The translations under genes were made by a program, and so were the position numbers. The notes below the pieces were generated by a model that had not been told where the DNA came from, did no database searches, and saw only the letters and a program-made list of their open reading frames with translations. Of a stretch of 64,000 nucleotides of DNA, positions 10,680 through 19,823 are shown in pieces (position 1 is the stretch's first letter; every line of letters begins with the position of its first letter). The stretch is taken from contig NZ_SJOU01000003.1 in the NCBI RefSeq assembly GCF_012027725.1, positions 62,001 to 126,000 of the forward strand. The letters run 5' to 3'. The stretch is from Olsenella sp. SW781 (GTDB lineage: Bacteria > Actinomycetota > Coriobacteriia > Coriobacteriales > Atopobiaceae).

Positions 10680-12314
10680 CTACGAGGCGCGGCGCGCCAG
10701 CATCTCCCGCGCGAGGTCGCGGCTGGCCTCGCCCGTGTCCCCGGAGAGCATGCGGGCCACCTCGGCCACGCGGTCCTCGCCGGAGATCTCGACGAGCGAG
10801 GTCTCGGGCACGCCCGACTCGCCCTCGGACTTCCGCACGAGGTAGTGCCGCTCGGCCGCGACGGCGACCTGGGCGAGGTGGGTGACCACGATGACCTGGT
10901 GGGTGGCCGCGAGGCGGGCGAGCACGCTCGCGAGCGCCACGGCCGTGGCGCCGCCCACGCCGGCGTCCACCTCGTCGAAGACGAGCGTCTCGCAGTCGTC
11001 GGCCTCGCCGAGGACCACCTTGCAGGCGAGCATCACGCGGCTGACCTCGCCGCCCGAGGCGATCTTGCGCAGCGGCCGCGCCGTGAGGCCCGCGCCCGGC
11101 CGGTAGAGGAACTCCACGCGGGAGGCCCCGGAGCGCGTCCACTCGGCGCGCGGCAGGCGCTCCTGGGACACCACGAGCTCGGCTGACCCCATCTCGAGAA
11201 ACGCCATCTGCTCGGAGACGGCCCGCGCCAGGCGCGGGGCGGCCTCGGCGCGCACAGCGTCGAGGGCGTCGGCGGCCTTGGCGAGCGCGGCCTCCCTGCG
11301 GCGGAGCTCCTCGGCGGCGCGGCGCTCGAGCTCGCCGCCGTCGCTCGCCGCCTCGACGACCTCGCGCGCCTCGTCGCGGCGGCGCAGCACGTCGGCCATG
11401 CTCGGGCCGTACGCGCGGCGAAGCCCCTCGAGGCGGGCGAGCCGCTCCTGCAGCCGCTCCAGCTCCTCGGGGTCGAAGTCCACCCCGTCGGCGTAGTCGC
11501 GCAGCTCGGAGGCGACGTCCTCGATGTCGATGAGGGAGCTCTCGAGGGCCTTCGCCCACGAGCCGAGCGCCGGGTCGAAGCGCGCGGCGTCCACAAGCGC
11601 GCTCACGGCGTCCCCGAGCGCGTCGCAGGCCCCACCGTCGCCGGAGAGGAGCTCGCGCGCCCCGGAGGCGGCCGCCATGAGGGCCTCGCCGTGCTCCGCG
11701 CGCGGAAGCTGGGCCTCGAGCTCCTCGAGCTCGCCCTCCCGCGGGTCCACCTCGTCGATGCGGCGCAGCACGAAGGCCGCCTCGTCGAGCCGCTCGCCCG
11801 TGGCGCGGCCCATCTCGCGGACGCGCTCGAGCTCGGAGGCGGCGGCCTCGGCGGCGGCGAGCGCATCGCGATAGGCACCGAGGGCGTCGGCCGCCGGGCC
11901 GCCCGCCCACGAGTCGAGCATGTCGACGTGCGTCTGCACGGAGAGCAGGCGCTGGTGCTCGTGCTGGCCGCAGAGGTCAACCGTCGCGCCCACGCGCTGG
12001 GCGAGCTCGCGCACGCTCGCCATGTGCCCGTCCACGTCCACGCGGCCGCGGCCGTCCGCGCCCACGCGCCGGCGCACCACGGTGCCGTCCTCGTCGTCTC
12101 CCGGGAGGAAGAGCCTGCCCTCGACCTCGAGCGCGGGCGCGCCCTCGCGGACCATGCCCGCGTCCGCGCGCTCGCCCACGAGGAGCTTGATCGACGAGAG
12201 CAGCGCGGTCTTGCCCGCGCCCGTCTCGCCGGTGAGGACCGTGAGCCCGGCCGCCGGCTCTATGGAGGCGTCGCGGATGAGCGCGACGTTGCGAACGTGG
12301 AGCTCGTCGATCAT
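10680..12314 (-). CDS. recN: DNA repair ATPase RecN
   Basis: SMC-like ATPase of double-strand break repair, 544 residues. The N-terminal head carries the Walker A GETGAGKT at residues 29-36. Long coiled-coil arms rich in Ala, Glu and Arg fill about 150-350. The C-terminal head has the RecN signature around RKIASGGEVSRVMLA and the Walker B FDEVDAGVGG. It is the last gene of the asp23-nusB-xseB-tlyA-nadK-recN run; nadK-recN adjacency is common in Actinomycetota and Firmicutes. The ATG at 12314 is 52 bases after nadK. Confidence 0.95.
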   Translation of the reverse strand: MIDELHVRNVALIRDASIEPAAGLTVLTGETGAGKTALLSSIKLLVGERADAGMVREGAPALEVEGRLFLPGDDEDGTVVRRRVGADGRGRVDVDGHMASVRELAQRVGATVDLCGQHEHQRLLSVQTHVDMLDSWAGGPAADALGAYRDALAAAEAAASELERVREMGRATGERLDEAAFVLRRIDEVDPREGELEELEAQLPRAEHGEALMAAASGARELLSGDGGACDALGDAVSALVDAARFDPALGSWAKALESSLIDIEDVASELRDYADGVDFDPEELERLQERLARLEGLRRAYGPSMADVLRRRDEAREVVEAASDGGELERRAAEELRRREAALAKAADALDAVRAEAAPRLARAVSEQMAFLEMGSAELVVSQERLPRAEWTRSGASRVEFLYRPGAGLTARPLRKIASGGEVSRVMLACKVVLGEADDCETLVFDEVDAGVGGATAVALASVLARLAATHQVIVVTHLAQVAVAAERHYLVRKSEGESGVPETSLVEISGEDRVAEVARMLSGDTGEASRDLAREMLARRAS

Positions 12315-12366
12315 CTTGCCGCCTGCCCGCCCTTCTCGCCGCGCGCCGGGCCGCCCCAGCGGGGCC

Positions 12367-13224
12367 TCACTTCCCCACCTGCCCGTAGAACACGCGCGAG
12401 ACCGAGTCGTAGAAGCTCTGCGTGCTGCGGTCGAGCAGGATGACGTCGCCCCGGCCGCGCCGCACCGTGGCGCGCACGCCGCGGCTGTGCTTCTCGCGCG
12501 CGATGGGCTGGCCGTCGACGAAGAAGTGGCGCATGGACGGCCGCTCGGGGCTCATCTCGATCTCGACCACGTCCGAGGGCGAGGTGAGGAAGGCCCGCGC
12601 CATGATGGTGTGCGGCGCGATGGGCACGCACACCATGCCGGTGAACTCGGGCGTCACGATGGGCCCGCCGGAGGCGAGCGCGTAGCCGGTGGAGCCCGTG
12701 GCCGTGGAGACCACGAAGCCGTCCCCGCGCAGTCGGTCGATGTGCTTTCCGGAGACGGAGACGTCGAACTCGATCATGTTGCCGGCGCCGCCGCGCGCGA
12801 CGGCGAGGTCGTTCAGGGCGAAGCCGTGGCGCACGTAGGTGCTCCCGTCCGCGCGCTCGAACTCGCACTCGACGTCGAGCGTCGCCCGGCGCGAGACGTG
12901 GAGCTCGCCCGCGAGCGCGTCCTCGACCGTCGCCACGAGGTCCTCCGGGCCCGCGGCCGTGAGGAAGCCGAGGTGGCCGTAGGAGATGCCCACGATGGGG
13001 ATGCCCTCGTACCCGACGATCCGCGCCGCGCGCAGGAGGGTGCCGTCGCCGCCGAGGGAGACCACGAGGTCGCAGCCCTCGGCCGAGTCGTCGACCCCCG
13101 GGAAGAGCTTCTTGTCGTGCGCCCAGAGCACGTCCGCGCCCTGGTCGAGCAGCCACCCCTCGAGCGAGCGGGCGCCCTCGAGGGCGTCCGAGCGAGAGAA
13201 GTTGGGAACGATGAGGACCTTCAC
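12367..13224 (-). CDS. nadK: NAD kinase
   Basis: Phosphorylates NAD to NADP in the cytoplasm. The 285-residue protein has the diagnostic GGDGT motif in VVSLGGDGTLLRAAR (about 58-72), the NDLAVARGG motif (about 148) and the TATGSTGYALASGGPIV block (about 178-194). It lies between tlyA and recN, an order repeated in many Gram-positive genomes. Start ATG 13224 follows AGGAGGAGAC. Confidence 0.95.
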   Translation of the reverse strand: MKVLIVPNFSRSDALEGARSLEGWLLDQGADVLWAHDKKLFPGVDDSAEGCDLVVSLGGDGTLLRAARIVGYEGIPIVGISYGHLGFLTAAGPEDLVATVEDALAGELHVSRRATLDVECEFERADGSTYVRHGFALNDLAVARGGAGNMIEFDVSVSGKHIDRLRGDGFVVSTATGSTGYALASGGPIVTPEFTGMVCVPIAPHTIMARAFLTSPSDVVEIEMSPERPSMRHFFVDGQPIAREKHSRGVRATVRRGRGDVILLDRSTQSFYDSVSRVFYGQVGK

Positions 13225-13296
13225 GCGCCTGTCTCCTCCTTCTTGGTCGACGACTCAGAGTGTAGCATCACCCGGAGCCCGCCCGGCGGCGCGCCC

Positions 13297-14028
13297 CTAG
13301 GCGAGCGAGCCGCAGAGGAGGTACTCCACGTTGCCCTTGTGGCCGGTGATGGGGCTCTCGCACGAGCCGCGCACCGCGAGGCCCGCCTCCTCGAACGCCG
13401 CGCGCACCCGCTCGAGCGCCGCGAGCCGGACGGCCTCGTCGCGCACGACGCCGCCCTCCCCCACGTCGTCGCGCGGGGCCTCGAACTGGGGCTTCACCAG
13501 CGTGAGGAAGGTCGCACCCGGGCGCAGGAGCTCGAGCACGGCCGGCAGCACGGCGAGGACCGAGGTGAACGAGACGTCGCAGACGGCAAGGTCGACCGCC
13601 GCCGCGCCCACGATGGCGGGCACGTCCACGATGTTGGTCCGCTCGAGCAGGCGGACCCGGGGGTCCTGGCGGAGGTCCCAGGAGAACTGCGCGTACCCCA
13701 CGTCGACGGCGATGACCGACGCGGCGCCGCGCTTGAGCAGGCAGTCCGTGAAGCCGCCCGTCGAGCACCCCACGTCCAGGCAGGCGAGGCCCGCGGGGTC
13801 CACGCTGAAGGCCTCGAGGCCGCGCTCGAGCTTGAGGCCGCCGCGGCTCACGTAGCGCGACCTGCCGCGCACGTGCAGGGGGATGCCGGGCCGCACGCGC
13901 TCGCCGGCCGACGTCATGCGCCGGTCGCTCGTGGAGACCTCGCCCGCCATCACGGCGCGCAGGGCCTCGTCGGTCGTGGAGAAGAACCCCTGCTCGACGA
14001 GCTCCTCGTCGAGGCGACGGCGCGGCAC
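13297..14028 (-). CDS. tlyA: TlyA family rRNA (cytidine-2'-O)-methyltransferase
   Basis: TlyA proteins methylate 2'-O positions of cytidines in rRNA; older annotations call them haemolysins. An S4 RNA-binding domain occupies residues 1-60 (LDEELVEQGFFSTTDEALRA) and a Rossmann methyltransferase domain follows with SAM motif CLDVGCSTGGFTDCLL. The best start is GTG 14028, one base after the xseB stop, with GGGGAG just upstream; this gives 243 residues, normal for the family. Translational coupling with xseB is likely. Confidence 0.92.
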   Translation of the reverse strand: MPRRRLDEELVEQGFFSTTDEALRAVMAGEVSTSDRRMTSAGERVRPGIPLHVRGRSRYVSRGGLKLERGLEAFSVDPAGLACLDVGCSTGGFTDCLLKRGAASVIAVDVGYAQFSWDLRQDPRVRLLERTNIVDVPAIVGAAAVDLAVCDVSFTSVLAVLPAVLELLRPGATFLTLVKPQFEAPRDDVGEGGVVRDEAVRLAALERVRAAFEEAGLAVRGSCESPITGHKGNVEYLLCGSLA

Positions 14029-14029
14029 G

Positions 14030-14332
14030 CTACTCCCCGTCGGGGGCGGAGGCCTCGGGGTCGCCGTCCTTCTCGGCCCCGCCCGTCTCGGCGCCATCGG
14101 CGCCGCCCTGCGCGGAGCGGTGCTCCTCGACGAGGCGCGCCTCCTCCTCGGGGGAGAAGTCGGTGGCGTCGACGAGGCTCACGGCCTTGGAGCCGAGCGC
14201 GATGGCCTCGTCGAAGAGGTCGAGCGAGTGCTCGAGGGAGACGTCCTTGTCGCGCACCTGCGCGACGATGTCGTCCAGGCGCTCGGTGATGTCGCCGAAC
14301 GTCTGGTAGCGAGAGACGTCAACGCGGGCCAT
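14030..14332 (-). CDS. xseB: Exodeoxyribonuclease VII small subunit
   Basis: Small subunit of the ssDNA nuclease ExoVII, 100 residues. The core YQTFGDITERLDDIVAQV and the LEHSLDLFDEAIALGSKAV segment match XseB, followed by an acidic tail. The ATG at 14332 overlaps the nusB stop as TAATG. The large subunit gene xseA, which usually sits directly before xseB, is not here, so it must be elsewhere or missing. The acidic tail contains one CGAGAAGGAC copy (complement at 14066-14075). Confidence 0.88.
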   Translation of the reverse strand: MARVDVSRYQTFGDITERLDDIVAQVRDKDVSLEHSLDLFDEAIALGSKAVSLVDATDFSPEEEARLVEEHRSAQGGADGAETGGAEKDGDPEASAPDGE

Positions 14333-14889
14333 TACGCGTCCCCCTCGGGGGCGTCTGCCTCGCCCGAGGGATCGGGGGCGTCGGCGGGCTCGTCCTCGGC
14401 GGCTGCGGCCTGCGCGGCGCGGGCCTCCTCCTCGCGGCGCTCCGCCTCGGCGCGGGCGGCCGCGACGACGTCCACGCCGGCCTCGAGGTCGTCGGCCACG
14501 CGGCCGAGAAGGCCGTTCACGAAGCGCGAGGACTCGTCGGTCCCGTACGCCTTGGCGAGCTCGACGCACTCGTCGATCGTGATGGCCACGTCGACCTCGT
14601 CGACGTAGAGCATCTCGTAGATCGCGAGGCGCAGGAGGTTCCTGTCCACGCCGTTCATGCGGCTGATCGACCAGCTCGTGGAGCGGGCGGAGATGACGGC
14701 GTCGATCTCGGGGCGCGCCTCGTCGGCGCCGAGGGCGAGCCGACGGGCGTAGTCGTCGAGCGGGCCCTCGGAGAGGGCGTAGTCGCCGTCGAGGACCGAG
14801 AGGACCGCGCGAGAGTTGGCCTCCGCCTGGAACAGCAGCTGGAGGGCCTGGCTGCGGGCGAGGGTGCGCCCGCCGAAGTGAGTGCTCAA
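14332..14889 (-). CDS. nusB: Transcription antitermination factor NusB
   Basis: RNA-binding factor that with NusE (S10) helps antitermination of rRNA operons. The alpha-helical NusB core is clear: GGRTLARSQALQLLFQAEAN at the N-terminus and AITIDECVELAKAYGTDESSR(FVNGLLGRV) near the middle. I prefer the TTG start at 14889 because AAGGAG ends five bases upstream, overlapping the asp23 stop; an ATG at 14919 would overlap asp23 by 29 bases. A long acidic Ala-rich tail beyond the core (about 135-185) is unusual for NusB. Confidence 0.9.
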   Translation of the reverse strand: MSTHFGGRTLARSQALQLLFQAEANSRAVLSVLDGDYALSEGPLDDYARRLALGADEARPEIDAVISARSTSWSISRMNGVDRNLLRLAIYEMLYVDEVDVAITIDECVELAKAYGTDESSRFVNGLLGRVADDLEAGVDVVAAARAEAERREEEARAAQAAAAEDEPADAPDPSGEADAPEGDA

Positions 14890-14890
14890 G

Positions 14891-15253
14891 TTACTCCTTG
14901 GGGAAGACGAGGCTGTCAATGCACACGTCGACGGCGGAGACGCCGACGCCGATCTGCTCGGTCACCGCGTCGGCGACCGCCTGGCGGACGTCGGCGGCGA
15001 GCTTGGTGAAGGGGTAGCCGTAGAACACGGCGAGGTGCACGGTGAGGTGCAGCTCGTCGCCCTTGACCGTCGACTCTACGGCCTTCTCGGGAGCCACGCT
15101 CCGGCTGGTGAAGACGGAGATGAGGCTCGAGGCGATGTCGTTGCCCCCCACGGAGGCGACGCCCTCGACGCGGCGGGCGGCGATGGAGACGATGGTGGAG
15201 ACGACATCCTTGGAGATGCCGATGCCAGAGACGTGAAGCTCGCTTTCGGCCAT
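14891..15253 (-). CDS. Asp23/Gls24 family envelope stress protein
   Basis: A 120-residue Asp23-family protein, named after staphylococcal alkaline shock protein 23, usually membrane-associated and linked to envelope stress. The match covers the full length (ISKDVVSTIVSIAARRVEGV, then LTVHLAVFYGYPFTKLAADV). It heads the operon with nusB, and Asp23-nusB neighbours are common in Gram-positive genomes. A -10 TATACT at 15294-15289 precedes the ATG at 15253. Confidence 0.9.
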   Translation of the reverse strand: MAESELHVSGIGISKDVVSTIVSIAARRVEGVASVGGNDIASSLISVFTSRSVAPEKAVESTVKGDELHLTVHLAVFYGYPFTKLAADVRQAVADAVTEQIGVGVSAVDVCIDSLVFPKE

Positions 15254-15671
15254 TGATGACCCCCTTGTCGAACGGTTGCGTCCCAAACAGTATACCCTCT
15301 GGCCGCGACGGAGCGGGCCGCGACCGGCCCGCTGCGCGAAAGCGTGACACTCGGTCGCCCGGGCGCCGCCGGCGACGCCTCCGCCGCTGCGGAATCGGGG
15401 CCTGTGGCAGCCGCGGCCCGGCCCGCGTTGCGCCGACTGGGGTTGTGGCGGCCCGCACTTCTCGCCACCTGCGGCCCCTCTCGGCACCGCTGCGCAATCC
15501 GGGGTCATGGCAGGGCGAATCCTGCCACGACCCCACTTCCGGCAACGCCCGGGCGACGCGCCCTGCCACGAGGCCCGATTCCGCAGCGTCCGCCGGAGCC
15601 CGGCGCGCCTCCGCCCCGGGAAGTGAGATACTCTAAGGCGCGGGCGAGAAGGACGGGAGGTCGTGGGCCCC
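15254..15671. repeat. Intergenic repeat cluster, GGGGTCGTGGCA family, locus 1
   Basis: No gene is seen, apart from the asp23 promoter at its left end. Five degenerate copies of a 24 base unit with core GCGGAATCNGGGGTCGTGGC occur: forward at about 15386, 15427 and 15489, and reversed at about 15523 and 15564. The third and fourth face each other and can form a hairpin. The same unit appears five times at 19.2-19.4 kb. A CGAGAAGGAC copy sits at 15645-15654. Confidence 0.75.
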
Positions 15672-16136
15672 ATGGAGCAGTCAAGGTCGTTCTGGGCGGC
15701 GTTCGCCCTCCTCTGCGGTGCGTGCGCGCTCGGCGTGGCAAACCCGTGCGTCGGCGTCTTTGCCCTCGTCTACCTGGTCATCGCGCTCGTCGCCTGCGCG
15801 GCCTACCTCGTCATGCGGGCAGACGTCCGCAGGGTCTCGGACGCCTCCCACGAGGCGTCGCGCGACGAGGCGGGCCGGAGGGCCGACGCCATGAGCCGCG
15901 CCGCCCTCGGGTTCTGCTCGGTCTTCGCGGTCTTTGCCGCCGTCGGCACCTGCGTGCTCACGATGCTCGGGCTGGACCCCGAGCGCGGCGGGCGGGCGCT
16001 CCTCCCCGTGCAGCTCGCCCCCTTCGACGCGGCCCTCGACCTCTGGGCGCTCTCCGCCGTCATGGCCGTCGCGGCCGCCGTGCTGCTCGTGTCGGCCGGC
16101 GCGGACGTCCGCCGCTGGCTCCGGCGCGCCCGATAG
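15672..16136 (+). CDS. Hypothetical membrane protein
   Basis: Unrecognised 154-residue protein with four likely membrane segments, at about 8-28, 30-48, 76-98 and 122-144, and short charged loops (a His/Glu/Arg-rich loop at 50-70). No motif suggests an activity. The start ATG 15672 has GGGAGG 11 bases upstream; a GTG at 15663 is the alternative but lies too close to that site. It stands alone between the asp23 promoter region and a HIRAN gene. Confidence 0.6.
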   Translation: MEQSRSFWAAFALLCGACALGVANPCVGVFALVYLVIALVACAAYLVMRADVRRVSDASHEASRDEAGRRADAMSRAALGFCSVFAVFAAVGTCVLTMLGLDPERGGRALLPVQLAPFDAALDLWALSAVMAVAAAVLLVSAGADVRRWLRRAR

Positions 16137-16239
16137 CCGCGACCGCCCCGGTCCCATTATTGTCCGGTCCCTCCCCTACTCTGGTCCCAGCAGCCGGCGG
16201 GGGCGCCGCCGGCAGGAGAAGAGAGGCTGGGAGGCCACC

Positions 16240-16566
16240 ATGTACGAGCCGTCACGTCATGTCTCAACGTTCTACGTCGCAGGGTTCCAGTATTGGGACG
16301 GGGCAAGCGTCATAGGCGAGCTCTCCTCCGGGATGGGGCTCGACCTCGCGCCGGAGCGCGACAACCCGCACGACCCCGAGGCCGTGGCCATCAGCTGGAG
16401 GGGCACCAAGCTGGGCTACGTCCCCGCCGACGAGAGCGGCCTCGTCTCCACGCTCGCCTATTACGGCCACGCGGACGTGCTCGAGTGCCGCGTCCTCAAG
16501 GCCGACCCCACGCGCAGCCCCTGGCACCAGCTCATGGTGGGCATCTACGTGCGCGACGCGAGATAG
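16240..16566 (+). CDS. HIRAN domain protein
   Basis: A 108-residue protein made almost wholly of a HIRAN domain, a fold that binds DNA 3' ends or damaged DNA in helicases and is also found alone in bacteria. Recognisable features are FYVAGFQYWDG, LAPERDNPHDPEAVAI with the conserved NPxDxxAV, and KLGYVPADES. Start ATG 16240 lies after GGGAGG. The substrate is unknown; stand-alone HIRAN proteins are thought to act in DNA repair or stress. Confidence 0.8.
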   Translation: MYEPSRHVSTFYVAGFQYWDGASVIGELSSGMGLDLAPERDNPHDPEAVAISWRGTKLGYVPADESGLVSTLAYYGHADVLECRVLKADPTRSPWHQLMVGIYVRDAR

Positions 16567-16607
16567 CGGCGGGGCTCCGGCGCCCGGCGCAGGCGGGCCG
16601 CGGCCGG

Positions 16608-16985
16608 CTACTCCCCCTCCACGCGGCGGCGCAGCTGCTTCACCTGCCCGCGGGCACGCTTCGCCTCCAGGCGGCGCCGCTTCTGCGCGGCGGAGACGCG
16701 CGTCTTCTTGCGCGGGCGCGGCGGGCGGGAGCGACGGCGGCAGACCTCGAGGATCTTCTCGACGCAGCGGCGGCGGTTCTGAAGCTGGCTGCGCTCCTCG
16801 CGGGACACCACGACGATCCCGGTGGGCCGGTGGCGCATCCGCACGGCGGAGTCGGCGGTGTTGACGCCCTGCCCGCCCGGGCCCGAGGCATGGAAGGCCT
16901 GGACCTCGCAGTCGCGCGCGATCTCGTCGGCCGTCTGCCGCGCGAAGGCGGCGTAGTCGCGGTATGTGAGCCCGTTCGTCTCCAT
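16608..16985 (-). CDS. Release-factor-like GGQ protein (ArfB/PrfH type)
   Basis: A 125-residue protein with the class I release factor catalytic loop: [19 protein letters not shown] (about 36-54) holds GGQ, followed by [16 protein letters not shown]. The C-terminus is strongly basic ([20 protein letters not shown]), as in ArfB proteins that rescue stalled ribosomes by hydrolysing peptidyl-tRNA. No codon-recognition domain is present. The start at ATG 16985 is weakly supported because no good ribosome-binding site is seen. Confidence 0.8.
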   Translation of the reverse strand: METNGLTYRDYAAFARQTADEIARDCEVQAFHASGPGGQGVNTADSAVRMRHRPTGIVVVSREERSQLQNRRRCVEKILEVCRRRSRPPRPRKKTRVSAAQKRRRLEAKRARGQVKQLRRRVEGE

Positions 16986-17081
16986 GGGAGCATGGTAGCA
17001 GAGCCTGGCGGCATCACAGGACGCACAGGCGCATGCCGTATCATGATGGCCGTGTAAGCGTCGCGTCATGAAAGGGTCAGG

Positions 17082-19196
17082 ATGTCCCTCGCTCTCATCC
17101 CGCTCGTCGCCCTCTGCGCCCTCACGGCCGGGTCGGTGCTCTTCGTCCGCCGCTCCCTCGCGAGAGGCGGCCTCCCCCGCCCGAGCGCCTTCTGCTGGCT
17201 CGCCGTGCCCGCACTCACCCTCATCGCCGCGATCGTCTGGTGCGGGAGCGGCCTCTACCTGGGCGGCGCGCCGGAGCTTCTCGCCCTCTGCGCGGCGGCG
17301 CTCGTCGCCGGGGCGACCGCGCTCCTGCGAGACACGCTCCTCGCCGCGCTCGACGTGCGCGCCGCCGCGGCCGTCCTCCCCCGCCGGGCGCCGCGCGCCC
17401 TTCTCGCCGTCCTGGCGATAGCGGCCGGCGTGGCGCTCGGGTTTCTCGCCATGGAGCTCCCGTATGCCGAGGGCGGGATCGCTGTGGAGCCGAGGTTCGC
17501 GCTCATCGAGGCGCTGCTCGTCCTGGGCGCGCTCACGTTCCTGTACTTCCTCTTCCAGAGGCGGGGGTCGGGCATCGCGCTCGGCGTGGGAACGTGCGCG
17601 TTCATCGGCCTCACGCAGTTCTTCGTCGCGGGCTTCAAGGCCTCGGCGATCCTCCCCAACGACCTCTTCGTGCTGGGGACCGCCGCCGCCGTGAGCGGCA
17701 ACTACGTCTACTCCGTCGACGGCAGGGTCCTTCTCGGCCTCTCGTGCCTGCTCGTCTCGCTCGCGCTCTGCGCGCTCGTGCTCCCCGTCCCGGCCGAGGG
17801 GCGCGCCGGCCGGGCGCGCTCCGCCGCCGCCAACCTCGCCGCCGCGTGCCTCGTCTTCGTCGCGCTCTGGGCGGGCGCCACGCTGCCGAGCTACTTCGAC
17901 GACCTCGGCGTGGGCATGGAGTACTGGTACACGCTCACCTACTACCGCAGGCAGGGCTTCCTCACGTCCTTCGTCGCCGTGGCCCAGGACCTGCCCGTCG
18001 AGGAGCCCGAGTGCTACTCCGCCTCGGCCGCCGAGGCCCTCGAGGCGTCCTACGCCGCGGAGTACGACGAGACGCGGGGCACCGAGGGCGGGCGCTCGGC
18101 GGCATCGGCGCAGTTCGACGAGAGTCGCCCGACCGTCATCTGCATCATGAACGAGACCTTCGCCGACCTCTCGTGCCTGGACGGGGCAAGCTGGGGCTAC
18201 GAGGGGCTCGGCTACCTGGGCCAGATTCCGGGACGCGTCCTCTCGGGAGACCTCTCCGTCTCCGTCCTGGGCGGCGGGACCTGCAACTCAGAGTTCGAGT
18301 TCCTCACGGGCATCCCGCTCGCCTACGTGGGGGACGGCAAGTACCCGTACTCGCTCTACGACCTCTCCGAGGCGCCGAGCCTCGCCAGGCAGTTCTCCGA
18401 GCTCGGCTACCGCACCACGGCGATGCACCCCAACTACGCCACCAACTGGAACCGCGACCGCGTCTACGAGGCCCTCGGCTTCGACGAGTTCCTGACCATC
18501 GACGACTTCCCCGGCGCGGAGTGGTACCACAGCGGCGTGTCCGACGCCGAGACCTACGACCGCATCCTGCGCCTGCTCGACGAGGACGCGGGCCCGCAGC
18601 TCATCTTCGACGTGACCATGCAGAACCACTCAAGCTACGACCAGAACAACATCGGAGACGTGGAGCAGTACCACGTCGACGGCGTGAGCGACTACGACAA
18701 CGGGCGCCTCTCCGAGTACCTGGGCTGCATCGCCGAGTCCGAGCGGGCGCTCGAGGGGCTCCTCTCCGCGCTGGAGGAGCTCGACCGCCCCGTGGTCGTG
18801 CTGTTCTTCGGCGACCACCAGCCGGCGCTCTCCTCCATCGTGAACGACGCGGCGTACCCGAACGAGTCCGACGAGCTGGCCCACAACCTCAGGGTCCACG
18901 AGACGACGTACTTCGTCTGGGCCAACTATGACATCGCCGGCGCGGGAGGGCTTGACGAGGAGGCGACGAGCGTCTGCTACCTGGGGGCCCTTCTCGCCGA
19001 GAAGATCGGCGCGCCCCTCACGGACTACCAGAAGGCCCAGCTCGTCTCCTGGGAGGAGATGCCCGCCCTGAGCCTGCTCGGCGCGCGCGACGCGAGCGGC
19101 ACGTGGACCCCGCTCGACGAGACCGACGCGCTCCCGAGCGTCTACGACGACCTCGCTCAGATGAGCTACCTGGAGTTCGCCAGCAAGCTGGAGTAG
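17082..19196 (+). CDS. LTA synthase/phosphoglycerol transferase family sulfatase-fold protein
   Basis: A 704-residue membrane enzyme. The N-terminal 260 residues contain several membrane segments; the external C-terminal half is a sulfatase-fold domain. It has [14 protein letters not shown] (first metal-binding block), [14 protein letters not shown] with the probable nucleophile Thr, [12 protein letters not shown], and [12 protein letters not shown] (metal-binding Asp-His). This set is that of lipoteichoic acid synthases and related phosphoglycerol transferases. The acceptor cannot be read from sequence. Start ATG 17082 has AAAGGG upstream. It is monocistronic and followed by a repeat cluster. 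Confidence 0.85.
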   Translation: MSLALIPLVALCALTAGSVLFVRRSLARGGLPRPSAFCWLAVPALTLIAAIVWCGSGLYLGGAPELLALCAAALVAGATALLRDTLLAALDVRAAAAVLPRRAPRALLAVLAIAAGVALGFLAMELPYAEGGIAVEPRFALIEALLVLGALTFLYFLFQRRGSGIALGVGTCAFIGLTQFFVAGFKASAILPNDLFVLGTAAAVSGNYVYSVDGRVLLGLSCLLVSLALCALVLPVPAEGRAGRARSAAANLAAACLVFVALWAGATLPSYFDDLGVGMEYWYTLTYYRRQGFLTSFVAVAQDLPVEEPECYSASAAEALEASYAAEYDETRGTEGGRSAASAQFDESRPTVICIMNETFADLSCLDGASWGYEGLGYLGQIPGRVLSGDLSVSVLGGGTCNSEFEFLTGIPLAYVGDGKYPYSLYDLSEAPSLARQFSELGYRTTAMHPNYATNWNRDRVYEALGFDEFLTIDDFPGAEWYHSGVSDAETYDRILRLLDEDAGPQLIFDVTMQNHSSYDQNNIGDVEQYHVDGVSDYDNGRLSEYLGCIAESERALEGLLSALEELDRPVVVLFFGDHQPALSSIVNDAAYPNESDELAHNLRVHETTYFVWANYDIAGAGGLDEEATSVCYLGALLAEKIGAPLTDYQKAQLVSWEEMPALSLLGARDASGTWTPLDETDALPSVYDDLAQMSYLEFASKLE

Positions 19197-19557
19197 CGCG
19201 GGCGCGCGGCCATACCGCCGTCGGCCGGCGTTGTCGAATCGGGGGTCGTGGCAATCCGGGCCACCGCGGCGTTGCGGAATCTGGGGTCGTGGCAGAATAC
19301 GCCCTGCCACGACCCCAGATTCCGCAGCGGGGCGAGAAGAACGCCCAGTTGAGGCCAAGCCGCGGCTGCCACAACCCCCAACGCGACAACGCCACGGGAC
19401 CGGGAATTGCCACGACCCCCGATTCCGCAACGCACAGCCATGCCGCCTGCTTATCGCGACCTCGCAGAAGCATCCGACCGCTTCCCCGGCGCACCCGTTG
19501 CCCAATAAGCCGCCCCCTCCTGACGTCCCTACCGCGGCAAGCGCTCAGGACAGATAC
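19197..19557. repeat. Intergenic repeat cluster, GGGGTCGTGGCA family, locus 2
   Basis: Gene-free. Five copies of the unit with core GCGGAATCNGGGGTCGTGGC occur: forward at about 19230 and 19271, reversed at about 19304, 19367 and 19408. The 19274-19295 and 19304-19325 copies are perfect inverse complements of 22 bases with an eight-base loop, just after the LTA-synthase-like stop, and could terminate transcription. A CGAGAAGAAC variant of the decamer lies at about 19333. Confidence 0.75.
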
Positions 19558-19590
19558 GAAAACAGCTCAGAGCCGACATGCTCTGAGCTG
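19558..19590 (-). terminator. Rho-independent terminator of tRNA-Val
   Basis: On the minus strand a perfect 10 base-pair stem (19590-19581 with 19572-19563) with an eight-base loop is followed by TTTTCG, eight bases downstream of the tRNA 3' end. Confidence 0.85.
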
Positions 19591-19598
19591 CGAAGAGT

Positions 19599-19673
19599 TG
19601 GTGGGCGTTACAAGATTTGAACTTGTGACCTCTTCCGTGTCAGGGAAGCGCTCTCCCCCTGAGCTAAACGCCC
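19599..19673 (-). tRNA. tRNA-Val (anticodon GAC)
   Basis: A 75-base cloverleaf with encoded CCA can be folded by hand: acceptor GGGCGTT pairs with AACGCCC, D arm GCTC/GAGC, anticodon stem CTTCC/GGAAG with loop CTGACAC, and T arm ACAAG/CTTGT around TTCAAAT. The anticodon GAC reads valine GUC and GUU codons. A terminator follows. Confidence 0.95.
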
Positions 19674-19823
19674 TTATGTGATGCACTGCTGGGGACCGCA
19701 GCGCGAGGGATATATTAGCAAGGAACGCAGCCGGAGCGCAACCCCCATTTTTGACTTTTTTCGTCTGAGCCGAATGTTCCTATCGTGCCCCGCCCGGACA
19801 GCCGCATGCGAGATGCGACGATC

